Positions 25,001-28,292 of a stretch of 64,000 bases of DNA are shown here, one piece after another (the stretch's first letter is position 1; each line of letters begins with the position of its first letter). Below the pieces are notes generated by a model. The model was not told where the DNA came from, ran no database searches, and saw only the letters and a program-made list of their open reading frames with translations. The translations under genes were made by a program, and so were the position numbers. Origin of the DNA: Choristoneura fumiferana (Eukaryota > Arthropoda > Insecta > Lepidoptera > Tortricidae); NCBI RefSeq assembly GCF_025370935.1, contig NC_133496.1:3970292-4034291 (forward strand). The letters run 5' to 3'.

Positions 25001-27500
25001 AGGGTCGCTTGAGTTTCATCGGTAAAATGAAATCAAAAATAAGTTTGATTGTACAACAAGAACATAAACGAGCCATTTTACCCGAGTCGTTCATATAGCC
25101 CCCCGAGCCAGTACGGCGAGGGTGGATAGACGGAACACGTCGACGGGAAAATAGGTTTAATACTCGAGTTTTACACTCTGCTTTTCACTTCGATGGCGAC
25201 GAAATGAAATATCAACAGTGGAAACAATTGTTCACTTATTTATTTATTTATTTATTCATTGTAATGTCATGTTACATATATAAGGTGTTACAATATTATA
25301 ATAAGTCAATCCATGACGCCCTGTCGGGGCATACAATAATTCAAGTAGAACGCATAACTACCCACACCCAAAATCAAAACCATTACTAAAAAAACGTACT
25401 ATGTACCTAACTTTTATTGTTCATGCATTATTATATAATTATATATTTTTTGTATTAATAGAACGTTTTTTTTTAGACAAGGAATGTTGTAAAGAAGTTT
25501 ATCTACACCCATATAGTAAATCCTCAATTATGCGTTTAAAAACCACAGGTAATGACCAGCATTACGACGTTGGATTCTATTATGAACACGGCTGTATCGT
25601 AATGGTCCCCCGTGTGTAATGATGTATGAAATCTCATTACGATACAGATTTCTTACAGCAGGGGGGGGGGGGGCAGCAGCAGCTCGTGGTGCAGACATGC
25701 CTACCTAGTTCTCGTTAATGCAGGTTCGCGGAACACATAATAGAGGATTTAATATATGGATATAGTTAAATAATTGTATGCAACTGTACCTACGTAATTA
25801 GGCCTTAAAACACTCATGTGACCTTATTATGAAACTCGGCTACGCCTCGTGCTCATGTTTTAAGGACCCCTATTACGATACAGTTGCATAAAATACTATT
25901 TACCAATGAAACTCGCGCGCGCTTATTTTCTTTTGGGTAATAAATATTTGTTCGTGTATGTCATCTGAAATATTTAAGAACAGCTTTTTATTTTTATTGC
26001 CTGTAGTTTATACTGTAGTGTATACCAGGGCAGAGGTGCCAATACACTTGCCGCGTGGCCCCGTTGAACCGCGATGGACAACCTTTGCTCCAGAAACGAC
26101 CCAGAGTGGGGTCAAGACCTCACACGAATGTGAAATGACACTCTTTTTGTTTGACAGAAATACGACCTGTACAGAAGAAGGCAGCGGCTGTTCGTAGAAA
26201 TGGAGCAGATGGCGTCGCGTCCCTTCAGCCAAGTCTGCGTGGAGCTTGAGAAGGGAGCGGCAGGTAATAATAATAATACATTTATTTAGTTCAACAAATA
26301 GGTTTCTTGACATACATAAAGGTTGAGACTGCCTCATCCATCCATCCACTGACTGTGACTGCCTAGTTGTTATAAAATACCTGTGCCAGGCAATCCCGCT
26401 CCTCCAAAGTTAGTACATTATAATTAAGTTCCCTTGGGGTATTTGTAACCTTATTTATATTTAAAAGATTACATCTTACTTTAAAGATACAGTAGCTTTA
26501 CACTTATCTGGGCCAATCAACTATTTTCCAACAAGATATTTCACGGTTTAATAGGTTGAACTTACGTAGGATGGCATGTATTCATGTACACCATCTATTA
26601 AATTACAGAAAAAAAAACATGTTTACTTACAAAAAATCTGCAATTTTTTGACAGATGTGGACAGATTAGTGTCGGTAAAAAAGTTGATTGACCCATCTTA
26701 CAGTAACTTACTTATGTGAGCGAGTGATTCTTTTCGTTGTTTTGTTTTTGCCCCCGAAAAAATGTTACGGAGTAGAGTTTTTTGTACGAGACGTGGTGGC
26801 ATTTTTATTTTTTCTCCGGTTAAATATTAATTACAGCGAAAAAGAAAACAATGGCGCCACATTTCTTTTAGTTTGTTAGTTAGAAGACATAAATAGTTTC
26901 GTAATAAGAGTGCTCAGAAACAATACAGCGCAATTTGAGCCCAGTAATAAATGCGAAGTCGTGGTGGCCGAGTGGTTTGACCTACGGCCTCTCAAGCAGA
27001 GTATAGTATAGTAAGTCGAGTAGTTCAAACCCGGCTCGCACCGCTGAGTTTTTCGAAATTCATGTGCGTAAATTACATTTGAAATTTACCACGAGCTTTA
27101 CGGCGAAGGAAAACATCGTGAGGAAACCTGCACAAGCCTGCCAAGTAGTTCAATGGTTTGTGTGAAGTTCCCGATCCGCACTGGGCCCGCGTGGGAACTA
27201 CTGCCCAAGCCCTCTCATTCTGAGAGGGCTGTGCCCAGCAGTGGGACGTGTACAGGCTGGGATGATGGATGATGAATAAAAGTGAGATGTTATGTTGATG
27301 ATTATTCAGGCGGGGGCGTGCCGGCGCCGGTGGCGCTGGAGCCGTGCCTGGGGTCGCGCGCGGCGGTGCTGTCGCTGCTGGTGCGGCTGCCGACCGGCGG
27401 CACGGGCCGCGCGCCGCCGCTGGGCGGGCTGGCGGTCGCCTCCGCGCTCGTCACGCTCGGCCACCACGCGCCGCAGCCCGCCAAGCGCGCGCGCCGCTGA
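941..27500 (+). CDS. Atrn: Attractin (partial gene; 17 visible coding exons)
   Basis: Type I membrane glycoprotein of the attractin family. In vertebrates attractin is an accessory receptor in melanocortin signalling that works with the MGRN1 ubiquitin ligase. Visible order: kelch blades, PSI/plexin-like cysteine modules, two laminin-type EGF modules, a membrane-proximal region opening VDYQFTFNLS, one transmembrane helix ending WKIKQ, and a cytoplasmic tail carrying MASRPF, LEPC and GLAVASALV. These are hallmark attractin strings. Splice phases agree across all junctions except 11371 to 19658, where the C-type-lectin exons expected from the family are missing. The visible coding sequence is 344 codons before that break and 464 after it. 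Exons are GC-rich (the one at 20052 extremely so) in AT-rich introns. The 5' end is outside the window. Family assignment is near certain; exact boundaries are predictions. Confidence 0.93.
1240..1430 (+). mobile_element. Degraded second copy of the LINE tail
   Basis: Repeats the same 3' motifs as the fragment at 585-875 (caatgggcaggg, gacctggttaaa, tccagcagtggacgtc, then ATG repeats) but with a deletion in the middle. It is a decayed 5'-truncated insertion in the same orientation. Confidence 0.65.
1861..2010 (+). CDS. Atrn: Attractin exon: kelch blade
   Basis: Acceptor tttattttag, donor CAG|gtcagt, phase 0 at both ends, 50 codons. Begins EYHIEEGVW and contains GGFGHTAVWDP and VLVHGGL, a kelch blade. 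A SINE begins within about ten bases of the donor. Confidence 0.88.
2014..2150 (+). mobile_element. 5'-truncated tRNA-derived SINE (family A)
   Basis: Matches the body of SINE family A, seen in fuller copies at 38322 and 53868: tatggcctctcaggctgag, a tRNA B-box-like gggttcaaacccc, then tttaccatgagctttacggtg. The promoter head is missing. It starts directly at the splice donor of the preceding attractin exon, so the intron's first bases and the SINE nearly coincide. Confidence 0.75.
2196..2336. mobile_element. Palindromic MITE with TTA target duplication
   Basis: Almost perfect inverted repeat: ggggctgttccaccatcc at the left returns as its reverse complement at the right with one or two mismatches. 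Arms are over 60 bases with a tiny loop. TTA flanks both ends (2193-2195 and 2337-2339), a three-base duplication that suits PIF/Harbinger-like elements. No coding capacity. A diverged relative is at about 21050-21176. Confidence 0.85.
2976..3084 (+). CDS. Atrn: Attractin exon: kelch blade
   Basis: Acceptor tctgtccacag, donor CCAG|gttagt. Enters in phase 0 and leaves one base of a Gly codon. Reads ALYEYDYRRRLFRPLP, then PRYLHTAAILSP, the kelch strand pattern (RYLHTAV in human attractin). Confidence 0.88.
3085..3678. repeat. Intron with lepidopteran interspersed repeat
   Basis: About 3240-3460 carries the clustered motif cgagtgaagcgagtgcttc and related gagcgcagcgagt strings, a pattern I associate with a common moth interspersed repeat of uncertain class. 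A related inverted stretch is at about 8840-8945. No gene seen. Confidence 0.45.
3679..3790 (+). CDS. Atrn: Attractin exon: kelch blade
   Basis: Acceptor ttttgccgtag, donor AAG|gtatgt. Completes the Gly codon and ends two bases into the next codon. Contains IMLVFGGNAHNDS and QCYSAGALLYDI; MLVFGGNTHNDTS is the human counterpart. Confidence 0.9.
4290..4755 (+). pseudogene. Degraded endonuclease domain of a non-LTR retrotransposon
   Basis: Open for much of its length. Contains GKRPDGMSL followed by VWDATCVDTLAPSHL, the K-R-P-D-G and W-D-x-T-x-x-D spacing of restriction-like (PD-D/ExK) endonucleases at the C-terminus of R2/NeSL-type LINEs. Then come VPFGVETLGPWGPGA and a C-terminal segment. Around 4683 the frame shifts by one base, and the expected ending (QRGNAASIFGTMPQ) continues in another frame to a stop near 4755. 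It lies in an attractin intron directly before the inverted-repeat element at 4778. The endonuclease reading is an inference from motif spacing. Confidence 0.55.
4778..6454. mobile_element. Non-autonomous mariner-like element with about 290-bp inverted repeats
   Basis: The left end cagtcacgtctaaaa and right end ttttagacgtgactg are inverse, and each is flanked by TA (4776-4777 and 6455-6456). The repeat continues inward for close to 290 bases (4778-5065 versus about 6165-6454), including cgccgtttgattcataaat and its inverse. The roughly 1.1 kb interior has no long ORF, so no transposase is visible. TA duplication plus a CAGT start suggests the Tc1/mariner group; the long arms could form a large hairpin. 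Confidence 0.8.
6553..6660 (+). CDS. Atrn: Attractin exon: last kelch blade, alanine-rich
   Basis: Acceptor tttgtctgtcag, donor GGGGG|gtaagt. Reads CATWRTIPTPPG, then an alanine run (AARAAAAAAI) from a GCC repeat, then IIYGG. The family has C-x-R-W-S-V-L-P at the start and Y-V-F-G-G-F at the end. The GCC run replaces the usual FGHSA strand, so this blade may be degenerate. Confidence 0.85.
6661..7602. repeat. Intron with decayed repeats and a TA microsatellite
   Basis: About 6715-6900 holds a decayed copy of a moth repeat with the string cccgcggcttcgc. A (TA)n microsatellite lies at about 7258-7279. No exon or RNA gene seen. Confidence 0.45.
7603..7750. mobile_element. Palindromic MITE with TA target duplication
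   Basis: Ends cagtcgagggaac and its inverse gtttcctcaactg, flanked by TA at 7601-7602 and 7751-7752; inner arms match at cacgtaccagg/ccctggtacgtc. Same family as 59783-59932. Mariner-type ends; no coding capacity. Confidence 0.8.
7845..8160 (+). mobile_element. Interspersed repeat E, copy 1
   Basis: Begins acaagcttttatttaacttg, contains ggtccgattgacttgaaat and caggagggaactcc, and ends cttgtattaaaaatg. Two more copies are at 10001 and 22067. The right end lies about 25 bases from the next attractin acceptor. Class unknown; no ORF. Confidence 0.75.
8184..8331 (+). CDS. Atrn: Attractin exon: kelch end and first PSI-like module
   Basis: Acceptor is a T run ending cag; donor CCG|gtcagt. One base completes a Gly codon, then FDGRLRSDALVFQAGAPC, then cysteines in the spacing of the attractin PSI module (CxxxxxEASCVxx..ACVACAW..ERACVP). 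Ends phase 0. Confidence 0.88.
8998..9067 (+). CDS. Atrn: Attractin exon: PSI linker
   Basis: Acceptor attgttgcag, donor CAG|gtaagc. Short exon of 23 codons plus one base, reading LEIAGWNQSFDGTAKACASEP. One N-x-S sequon (NQS). Phase-compatible with both neighbours. Confidence 0.8.
9100..9290. repeat. Common moth interspersed repeat (class uncertain)
   Basis: Carries taatattataaatgacaaag, a gtttgtttgtttg stretch, and accactgaaccgattcagatga. The same words recur in inverse at about 46930-47066 and partly at 18290-18350. I recognise this as a frequent lepidopteran genomic repeat but cannot assign a class. Confidence 0.5.
9809..9950. mobile_element. Palindromic MITE (gagttgaagtgaatgatt family)
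   Basis: The left arm gagttgaagtgaatgattac and its exact inverse in the right arm flank a short loop; outer ends are less perfect. A related, more decayed copy is at 55557-55718. Confidence 0.75.
10001..10642 (+). mobile_element. Interspersed repeat E, copy 2, split by SINEs
   Basis: Starts acaagcttttatttaacttg and ends cttgtattaaaaatg like the copy at 7845. It is interrupted at about 10050-10398 by an inverted pair of SINE C copies. Its right end lies about 15-20 bases from the acceptor of the next attractin exon. Confidence 0.75.
10138..10398. repeat. Head-to-head inverted pair of tRNA-derived SINE C
   Basis: 10138-10266 is the reverse complement of SINE C, and 10297-10398 is a forward copy. 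Both contain the B-box-like gggttcgattccc core within gaggacctgg...agtgctggtctc. The inverted arms of about 100 bases are nearly identical and separated by about 30 bases, so an intron transcript could fold into a long hairpin. Other copies: 47276, 50365 and 50765. Confidence 0.8.
10658..10770 (+). CDS. Atrn: Attractin exon: PSI-like cysteine module
   Basis: Acceptor acacatttcag, donor AAG|gtgagt. Two bases complete a codon, then 37 codons. Reads CQLATSCAACTAARCTWCGS, the C-x5-C-x2-C-x5-C-x-W-C pattern of PSI modules (C-x-W-C matches human CHWC). Ends phase 0. Confidence 0.9.
10835..11245 (-). mobile_element. Interspersed element F, copy 1, abutting an acceptor
   Basis: Shares, in inverse orientation, ttatacagaacaaaaactttccgaacat and ttgtatgcaacgttgtataag with a copy at about 22150-22600. 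The outer end lies about 15 bases from the acceptor at 11260. No ORF. Confidence 0.6.
11261..11371 (+). CDS. Atrn: Attractin exon: cysteine/histidine-rich module before the lectin domain
   Basis: Acceptor cattgttaaaag (weak pyrimidine tract), donor CAC|gtacgt inside a GT/CA-rich stretch; 37 codons, phase 0 at both ends. Reads LLVEECAGSGELPRDACG, then YHSCAACHAHQHHHAH. The C-G-x-x-x-S-C-x-x-C spacing fits the C-x3-SC-RSC-AL segment of attractin. The His-rich end is unusual. The next exon should continue into the C-type-lectin module but is not present. Confidence 0.72.
11372..11809. other. Intron with 100-N gap and contig end
   Basis: CA-rich microsatellite just after the donor, then about 250 bases without recognisable coding sequence, then the gap at 11625-11724, then 85 AT-rich bases up to the BEL long terminal repeat. 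Confidence 0.7.
11625..11724. other. Assembly gap (100 N)
   Basis: Exactly 100 Ns, the conventional size for a gap of unknown length. Real sequence of any length may be missing here, probably including attractin coding exons. Confidence 0.98.
11810..12073 (+). repeat. 5' LTR of the BEL element
   Basis: 264 bp, TG...CA ends (tgttcaaaatt ... cccttaaaca). Identical to the 3' LTR except for one extra A in ctgaccaagacag. Confidence 0.95.
12077..12095 (+). promoter_or_regulatory. Probable primer-binding site of the BEL element
   Basis: Three bases after the LTR comes tggtagcagagcgtgg, starting with the TGG that pairs with a tRNA CCA end. The priming tRNA is not identified. Confidence 0.6.
12427..14073 (+). 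CDS. BEL/Pao Gag polyprotein
   Basis: Structural protein of 548 residues that would form the cytoplasmic particle and bind element RNA. An N-terminal helical part is followed by a capsid-like region typical of BEL Gag (DUF1759-like). Three CCHC-type zinc knuckles lie between about 13504 and 13700: C-x2-C-x4-H-x4-C, C-x2-C-x3-H-x4-C and C-x2-C-x4-H-x4-C. A Pro/Ser/Arg-rich tail closes the ORF. The start is the first of two adjacent ATGs at 12427; no longer in-frame start was seen. It ends at TGA 14071-14073, after which the same frame continues open as pol. The reading frame is intact. Confidence 0.93.
   Translation: MMGDRGNNDTMRSTLYTETADYRNSIGTLRLTSDWLLNVHRELNTAPQARLVVYLDDLDEQYKEFRAASAQLLGGLDQAIDVEEYNYVQSLVTSLRDKVTDIKIKRNELLPPPPTNASSTPSRPTMAERATLVGFDADRPRLQKLPDLPIPTFNGRPDSWISFIDQFDSVVDSRLDLLPTQKMHYLMSALFDEPKRLIQHLRVEAGNYSVARDLLKRRYHNKRALADTYISQITSLPDVSSKLVGLRASFLNPLLTAYRCLERLELPVKQWSYILFHICFGKLPTDLRSRFERREGSGQTALPTFDKLIDFLEEECRHFDNVGNTFVVDAPRPAFTRTHPAVGPSRRVFVTETAPRVPRCALCASFSHYIRECREFLDMSPRDRTMFVKTHGLCYRCLDQHPIASCSRDYRCGTCRRPTHHSLLCFNDPRRAESPSPPVPRSVSFRQQPEPARPGSPHPRMGGGRHYYTTSRSPPRATPPASPRASPRASPSRTWHRATARSPTRYSPPPFRRMERSPTPTISRDRRAASPYTPRQVAHRDSHNESQQ
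14071..14077 (+). promoter_or_regulatory. Gag stop codon in UGA-CUA-G readthrough context
   Basis: The gag frame stops at CAA-TGA-CTA-G, and the very next codons stay open in the same frame through all of pol. UGA followed by CUAG is the established high-readthrough context known from viral and metazoan readthrough genes. Use as a gag/pol ratio control here is inferred; most BEL elements that I know of have one uninterrupted ORF. Confidence 0.65.
14074..17982 (+). CDS. BEL/Pao Pol polyprotein (same frame as Gag, after TGA)
   Basis: Open for 1302 codons from the gag stop; a TTG at 14266 is not needed as a start if translation reads through. Domains in order: aspartic protease with CDTGA at about 14206-14220; reverse transcriptase with the first Asp in FVTDIR near 15190 and YVDD at 15424-15435; RNase H with GFCDAS near 15958 and TWTDSQ near 16189; zinc-binding integrase domain with HYH at 16873 and CLAC at 16984; integrase core with Asp at 17089, Asp at 17287 and Glu at 17443; and a C-terminal DUF5641-like segment (SVGDLVLLKED...W..GRI). 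All catalytic residues that I can place are present and there are no internal stops, so the enzymes look intact. Confidence 0.93.
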   Translation, partial: LASSSPSSLTPRAPTIINSDLVLLPTAIIHVRSSSGYYFEARALCDTGAQGCLLTTNLAVTRLNLHLSTPSSPLHVRGIGNIPSVPVRGCVHLTFKPVHSSHPVITTAAMVIDDIAGTHPDLELPRSVLSCTKSLPLADTSFYQPNLVDVLLGADVLGSLLLSKTIQLIPNGLTAISTVFGYILSGPIANLHSPDHPITGVSLSQIVERFWKLEEAPELPPVNPQDTECENLFKSSTRRNPDGTFITRLPFLSERPSLGESFSIAHRRFLNLEKRLQGDSFLRSKYIEFMREYQNLKHMSLSIIDPQTVEHYFIPHHGVFKSGNTEKLRVVFDGSCATSNGVSLNQCLHTGPKLQRDITQILLNFRRHSIVFVTDIRMMFRMSWVHPDDRRYQLILWRESPSDPLLTYELNTTTYGLRSSPFIANRVLLELANQERSRFPRAAAVVESDIYVDDCLTGASTLEEAHLLKAELESLMLAGGYELRKWLSNRPELLKTLPQTHLQPLHTIQDSENPQTVAVLGVQFNPVVDAFTYTSRLDKDRCPTKRKVLSLVARTFDPSGWISPVVFKAKVFIQRLWLSGLNWDEPLTPDLAAEWLLFTDDLVNINKVLVPRCILPENPSTFTLHGFCDASEAGFSAVVYLRAVDQQDNCSVHLLMSKTKVAPVRTRLTIPKLELQGAVLLSKLVQHVASCLQKTIVLDAIHTWTDSQIVLAWLKTLPHDLQTFEANRISQIKNATIQSLWRHVPGEINPADCASRGLLPHALIDHQLWWSPHWLTQPPCTWPSDLPSPPNLLPGLRCLLLTSPTLPACANFLLDRFSSFQMLIGVTGFILRFLHNTRHPNSRDSSPVLSAAERKTALHFLIKQVQAESFREEIELLKRGVQIRSAIRNLSPYLDTEGLVRVGGRIRHSDIPFDARHPLLLPKSGHFVKILITHYHEENSHAPPGALHAILSREFWILSVRRLIGNVLFKCLACYRLKAATRQPFMGDLPKDRVTAARPFQGVGTDFAGPFYTKIQATRNKRLVKTYLCVFVCLASKAVHLEVVSDLTTEAFIAALTRFSSRRGLPSLIRSDCGRNYVGADNYLRDIHTFLYQHKDSLGYEMSKRGITWIFNPPTTPHWGGLFEAAVKSAKTHLKRVIGDTPLTYEELTTVFTKIEAVLNSRPLCSLSSDPNDLEVLTPGHFIIGQPLTAVPEYPFNDVKINRITRFQLVQQITQHFWLRWHQQYLSTLQMRPKWTSYTDPPSVGDLVLLKEDNAPPLEWRRGRISTVFPGNDGVVRVVEVKTASGVLIRPVNRVVCLPIDS
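18010..18021 (+). promoter_or_regulatory. Polypurine tract of the BEL element
   Basis: agggcgggggta lies directly before the 3' LTR, the expected plus-strand priming site. Confidence 0.8.
18022..18284 (+). repeat. 3' LTR of the BEL element
   Basis: 263 bp; one base shorter than the 5' LTR and otherwise identical by eye. Confidence 0.95.
18285..19028. other. Post-BEL flank, second gap and featureless intron
   Basis: 18285-18404 carries the words gtgaaccgattgagatgaaatt, part of a common moth repeat. The gap follows. 18505-19028 is AT-rich with no exon, RNA gene or lectin-like coding sequence that I can find. Confidence 0.6.
18405..18504. other. Assembly gap (100 N)
   Basis: Exactly 100 Ns, 120 bases after the BEL element. 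With the gap at 11625 it isolates a 6.7 kb contig that is almost wholly retrotransposon. Confidence 0.98.
19029..19230 (-). mobile_element. tRNA-derived SINE, family B, reverse orientation
   Basis: Read on the minus strand it has a tRNA-like head (gatggccaagtggttagag ... gggttcgattcccgg) followed by gcagatatttg and a tail with gtttatccgttgctt and caagctttgcttag. Other copies: 60305 (full), 56216 (head only) and 50120 (tail only). Confidence 0.85.
19658..19772 (+). CDS. Atrn: Attractin exon: post-lectin PSI-like module
   Basis: Acceptor catcaacttttccag, donor AAG|gtgggt. One base completes the previous codon, then VASAGPCSAPCATFHTCSNC, then ECIWCASQGRCVDK. Human attractin has CRTPCALRTACGDC and CMWC at the same place. 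The entry phase does not match the exon ending at 11371, so at least one exon is missing between them. Confidence 0.9.
20052..20284 (+). CDS. Atrn: Attractin exon: PSI-like module, very GC-rich
   Basis: Acceptor tctgtcgccag, donor CAG|gtcact (non-consensus after the GT). Begins NAYGASFPLGGCRLW (human NAYVASFPFGQC), continues with C-x2-C-x5-CGWC, then a glycine run from GGC repeats, and ends in phase 2. It is one of the most GC-rich stretches in the window. Just after the donor is a C homopolymer at about 20292-20308. Confidence 0.9.
20513..20738. mobile_element. Palindromic MITE
   Basis: gaccaaggagcttatatacaa and ggttgaacgccgaac in the left half return as inverse gttcggcgttcaacc and ttgtatataagcttcttggtc in the right half. 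No coding capacity. Confidence 0.75.
21050..21176. mobile_element. Diverged relative of the 2196 MITE
   Basis: Keeps gatgccgtctctgtttg and its inverse and gggcctatttcacc-like ends, but the arms have diverged more than in the copy at 2196. Confidence 0.6.
21258..21421 (+). CDS. Atrn: Attractin exon: laminin-type EGF module 1
   Basis: Acceptor attttgaacag, donor CAGC|gtgagc. Reads WHFTRCPLCQCNGHS, then CDTCAAGHYGDPLNGGTC, the laminin EGF pattern (human CPACQCNGHS and GFYGDPTNGGKC). Enters with one base and leaves one base of a Pro codon. Confidence 0.93.
21443..21760 (+). mobile_element. SINE D (ggatggcaaacgagcaagtgg family)
   Basis: Starts right after the previous donor with tttcgactggatggcaaacg, followed by tctcctgatggtaagagatc and gacacctgcaacaccaggg. 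A reverse copy is at 51655-51892 and a fragment at 43085-43170. The copy fills most of the intron between the two laminin EGF exons. Confidence 0.75.
21793..21942 (+). CDS. Atrn: Attractin exon: laminin-type EGF module 2
   Basis: Acceptor gtgtgttacag, donor TATT|gtaagt. Reads CECNAQAVACAPDTGRCFC, then STKGLAGERCDKC, then GACY. Human attractin has CKCNGHAS, NTGKCFCTTKG and GTCYY. Ends one base into a Tyr codon. Confidence 0.93.
22067..23136 (+). mobile_element. Interspersed repeat E, copy 3, with nested insertions
   Basis: acaagcttttattcaacttg at 22067 is interrupted at 22092 and resumes near 22857 with tttatttgtttgtttgggtc, then ggtccgattgacttgaaat, ending cttgtattgaaaatg. The intervening 22092-22856 is a separate element, so this is a three-level nest. 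Confidence 0.75.
22092..22856. mobile_element. CAGGGCTACT-ended DNA element carrying an insertion
   Basis: Ends cagggctactacgaaactcg and its inverse; the arms continue through cgaagttcgtgtcgtgcgg. Compact copies at 39157 and 57085 are only about 130 bp. This one is enlarged by an inserted copy of element F (about 22155-22800), which carries ttatacaacgttgcatac. Confidence 0.8.
23137..23818. other. AT-rich intron, nothing recognised
   Basis: Low-complexity AT-rich sequence. An AT-rich open frame at 23520-23714 has no motif and no neighbour support. Confidence 0.5.
23819..24044 (+). CDS. Atrn: Attractin exon: membrane-proximal ectodomain
   Basis: Acceptor gtattttttacag; donor ACAA|gttggt, weaker than the others. 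Reads DLAVDYQFTFNLSKKEDRHL, then SAINFRNAP. Human attractin has LLIDYQFTFSLSQEDDR and TAINFVATP. Two N-glycosylation sequons (NLT, NCT). Leaves two bases of a Lys codon. Confidence 0.92.
24211..24233 (+). repeat. Duplicate of an attractin exon fragment inside the next intron
   Basis: Twenty-two of 23 bases match 23831-23853 (tagactaccaRttcacctt and onward), part of the exon just upstream. It sits directly before a SINE body at about 24238-24385. Confidence 0.7.
24238..24385 (+). mobile_element. SINE family A, partial copy
   Basis: acatttcaaatttaccacgag, ctttacggtgaaggaaaacat, cagcagtgggacgtatatagg and a gatgatgg end. Head missing, with an internal deletion where cactgggcccgcg should be. Confidence 0.75.
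24514..24724 (+). CDS. Atrn: Attractin exon: transmembrane helix
   Basis: Acceptor tttcaattacag, donor CAG|gttagc. Reads TLTTFFVYVYDF and WIQISFSQYPKLNLQQFF, then a hydrophobic helix (SSCFLLLLLVAAALW) and the stop-transfer KIKQ. The same order is found in human attractin (ITFFVYVSNF, IQIAFSQ, LLLVAAVVWKIKQ). Ends phase 0. Confidence 0.95.
24725..26157. other. Intron with a G run and decayed repeats
   Basis: A G homopolymer/CAG-rich spot lies near 25661-25682. A stretch at about 25780-25890 resembles element F ends (tgtatgcaact). Nothing coding recognised; open frames here lack motifs. Confidence 0.5.
26158..26263 (+). CDS. Atrn: Attractin exon: juxtamembrane cytoplasmic tail
   Basis: Acceptor ttttgtttgacag, donor GCAG|gtaata. 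Reads KYDLYRRRQRLFVEMEQ, then MASRPFSQV. MASRPF is invariant in attractins. Leaves one base of a Gly codon. Confidence 0.95.
26952..27278 (+). mobile_element. tRNA-derived SINE family A, near full length
   Basis: Head gtggtggccgagtggtttgac with tRNA A-box character, B-box-like agttcaaacccgg, body tttaccacgagctttacgg, tail gggacgtgtacaggctggg and an ATG/GATG repeat. It ends about 30 bases before the acceptor of the last coding exon. Confidence 0.85.
27310..27500 (+). CDS. Atrn: Attractin last coding exon: cytoplasmic C-terminus
   Basis: Acceptor gatgattattcag. Reads VALEPCLGSRAAVLSLLVRL, then PPLGGLAVASALV, and ends AKRARR, stop TGA 27498-27500. Human has IALEPCFGNKAAVLSVFVRL and GLAVASALV. 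The final basic residues are specific to this sequence. A consensus donor follows two bases after the stop. Confidence 0.95.
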
Positions 27501-27502
27501 CC

Positions 27503-28292
27503 GTGAGTATACGCCCTACACGCTGCACCCAGGACAGGGGGCGGGGAGCGAGGCACGGCTGCTCTTTCATTTTTAGGGTTCCTTACCCAAAGGGTAAAAA
27601 CGGAAACCCCTATACTAAGACTTTGCTGTCCGTCCGTCTGTCCGTCTGTCACCATGCTGTATCTTATGAACCTTCATAGCAAGACAGTTGAAATTTTCAC
27701 AGATTATGTATAACTGTGGCCGCTATGGCAACAAATACTAAACACAGAATAAAATAAATATTTAACGGGGGCTCCCGTACAACAAATCGTTTTTGCCGGT
27801 TTTTGCTCGATATTAATAACGGCAACAGGTAGACGCTATTCATAGAATATTTAGTCGTATATTCACTTTAAAAATAAATAATTAAATTAAAATAAATATT
27901 TAAGGTGGTTCCCATACAACAAACGTGTTTTTTTTGCTAACGTCTTATAATAATTTATTTATTTATTCAGACAACAAAGATCCATACATTATTAGTAATT
28001 TGCTTATAACTATGTTAGTATACATATTGGACGAGTGATAGTGTGGTATTAATTAATTAATGTTGTATAGATAATGGTATGTACGGAACCCTTCGTGCGT
28101 GAGTCCGAATCGCACTTCGTTTTTTTTTTTAATTATGACACGAGAAGATTGACAAGGGACAGTTATTAAAAAAAGTAACCGAAAGACCTATAGGGTGTAA
28201 GTACTTGCGGTTATACTAGAAACTTGAAACTTCCCAAAAACTCGGCTTGTTTTATTGCTATTTACCTAACAATGATCTTTTCTTTGTTTCAG
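27503..28292 (+). other. Probable 3'UTR intron of attractin
   Basis: TGACC|gtgagt gives a consensus donor two bases after the stop, and tcttttctttgtttcag at 28292 is a strong acceptor. The exon junction would lie too close to the stop to trigger nonsense-mediated decay. The intron contains decayed moth repeats (agggttccttacccaaaggg). Confidence 0.6.
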
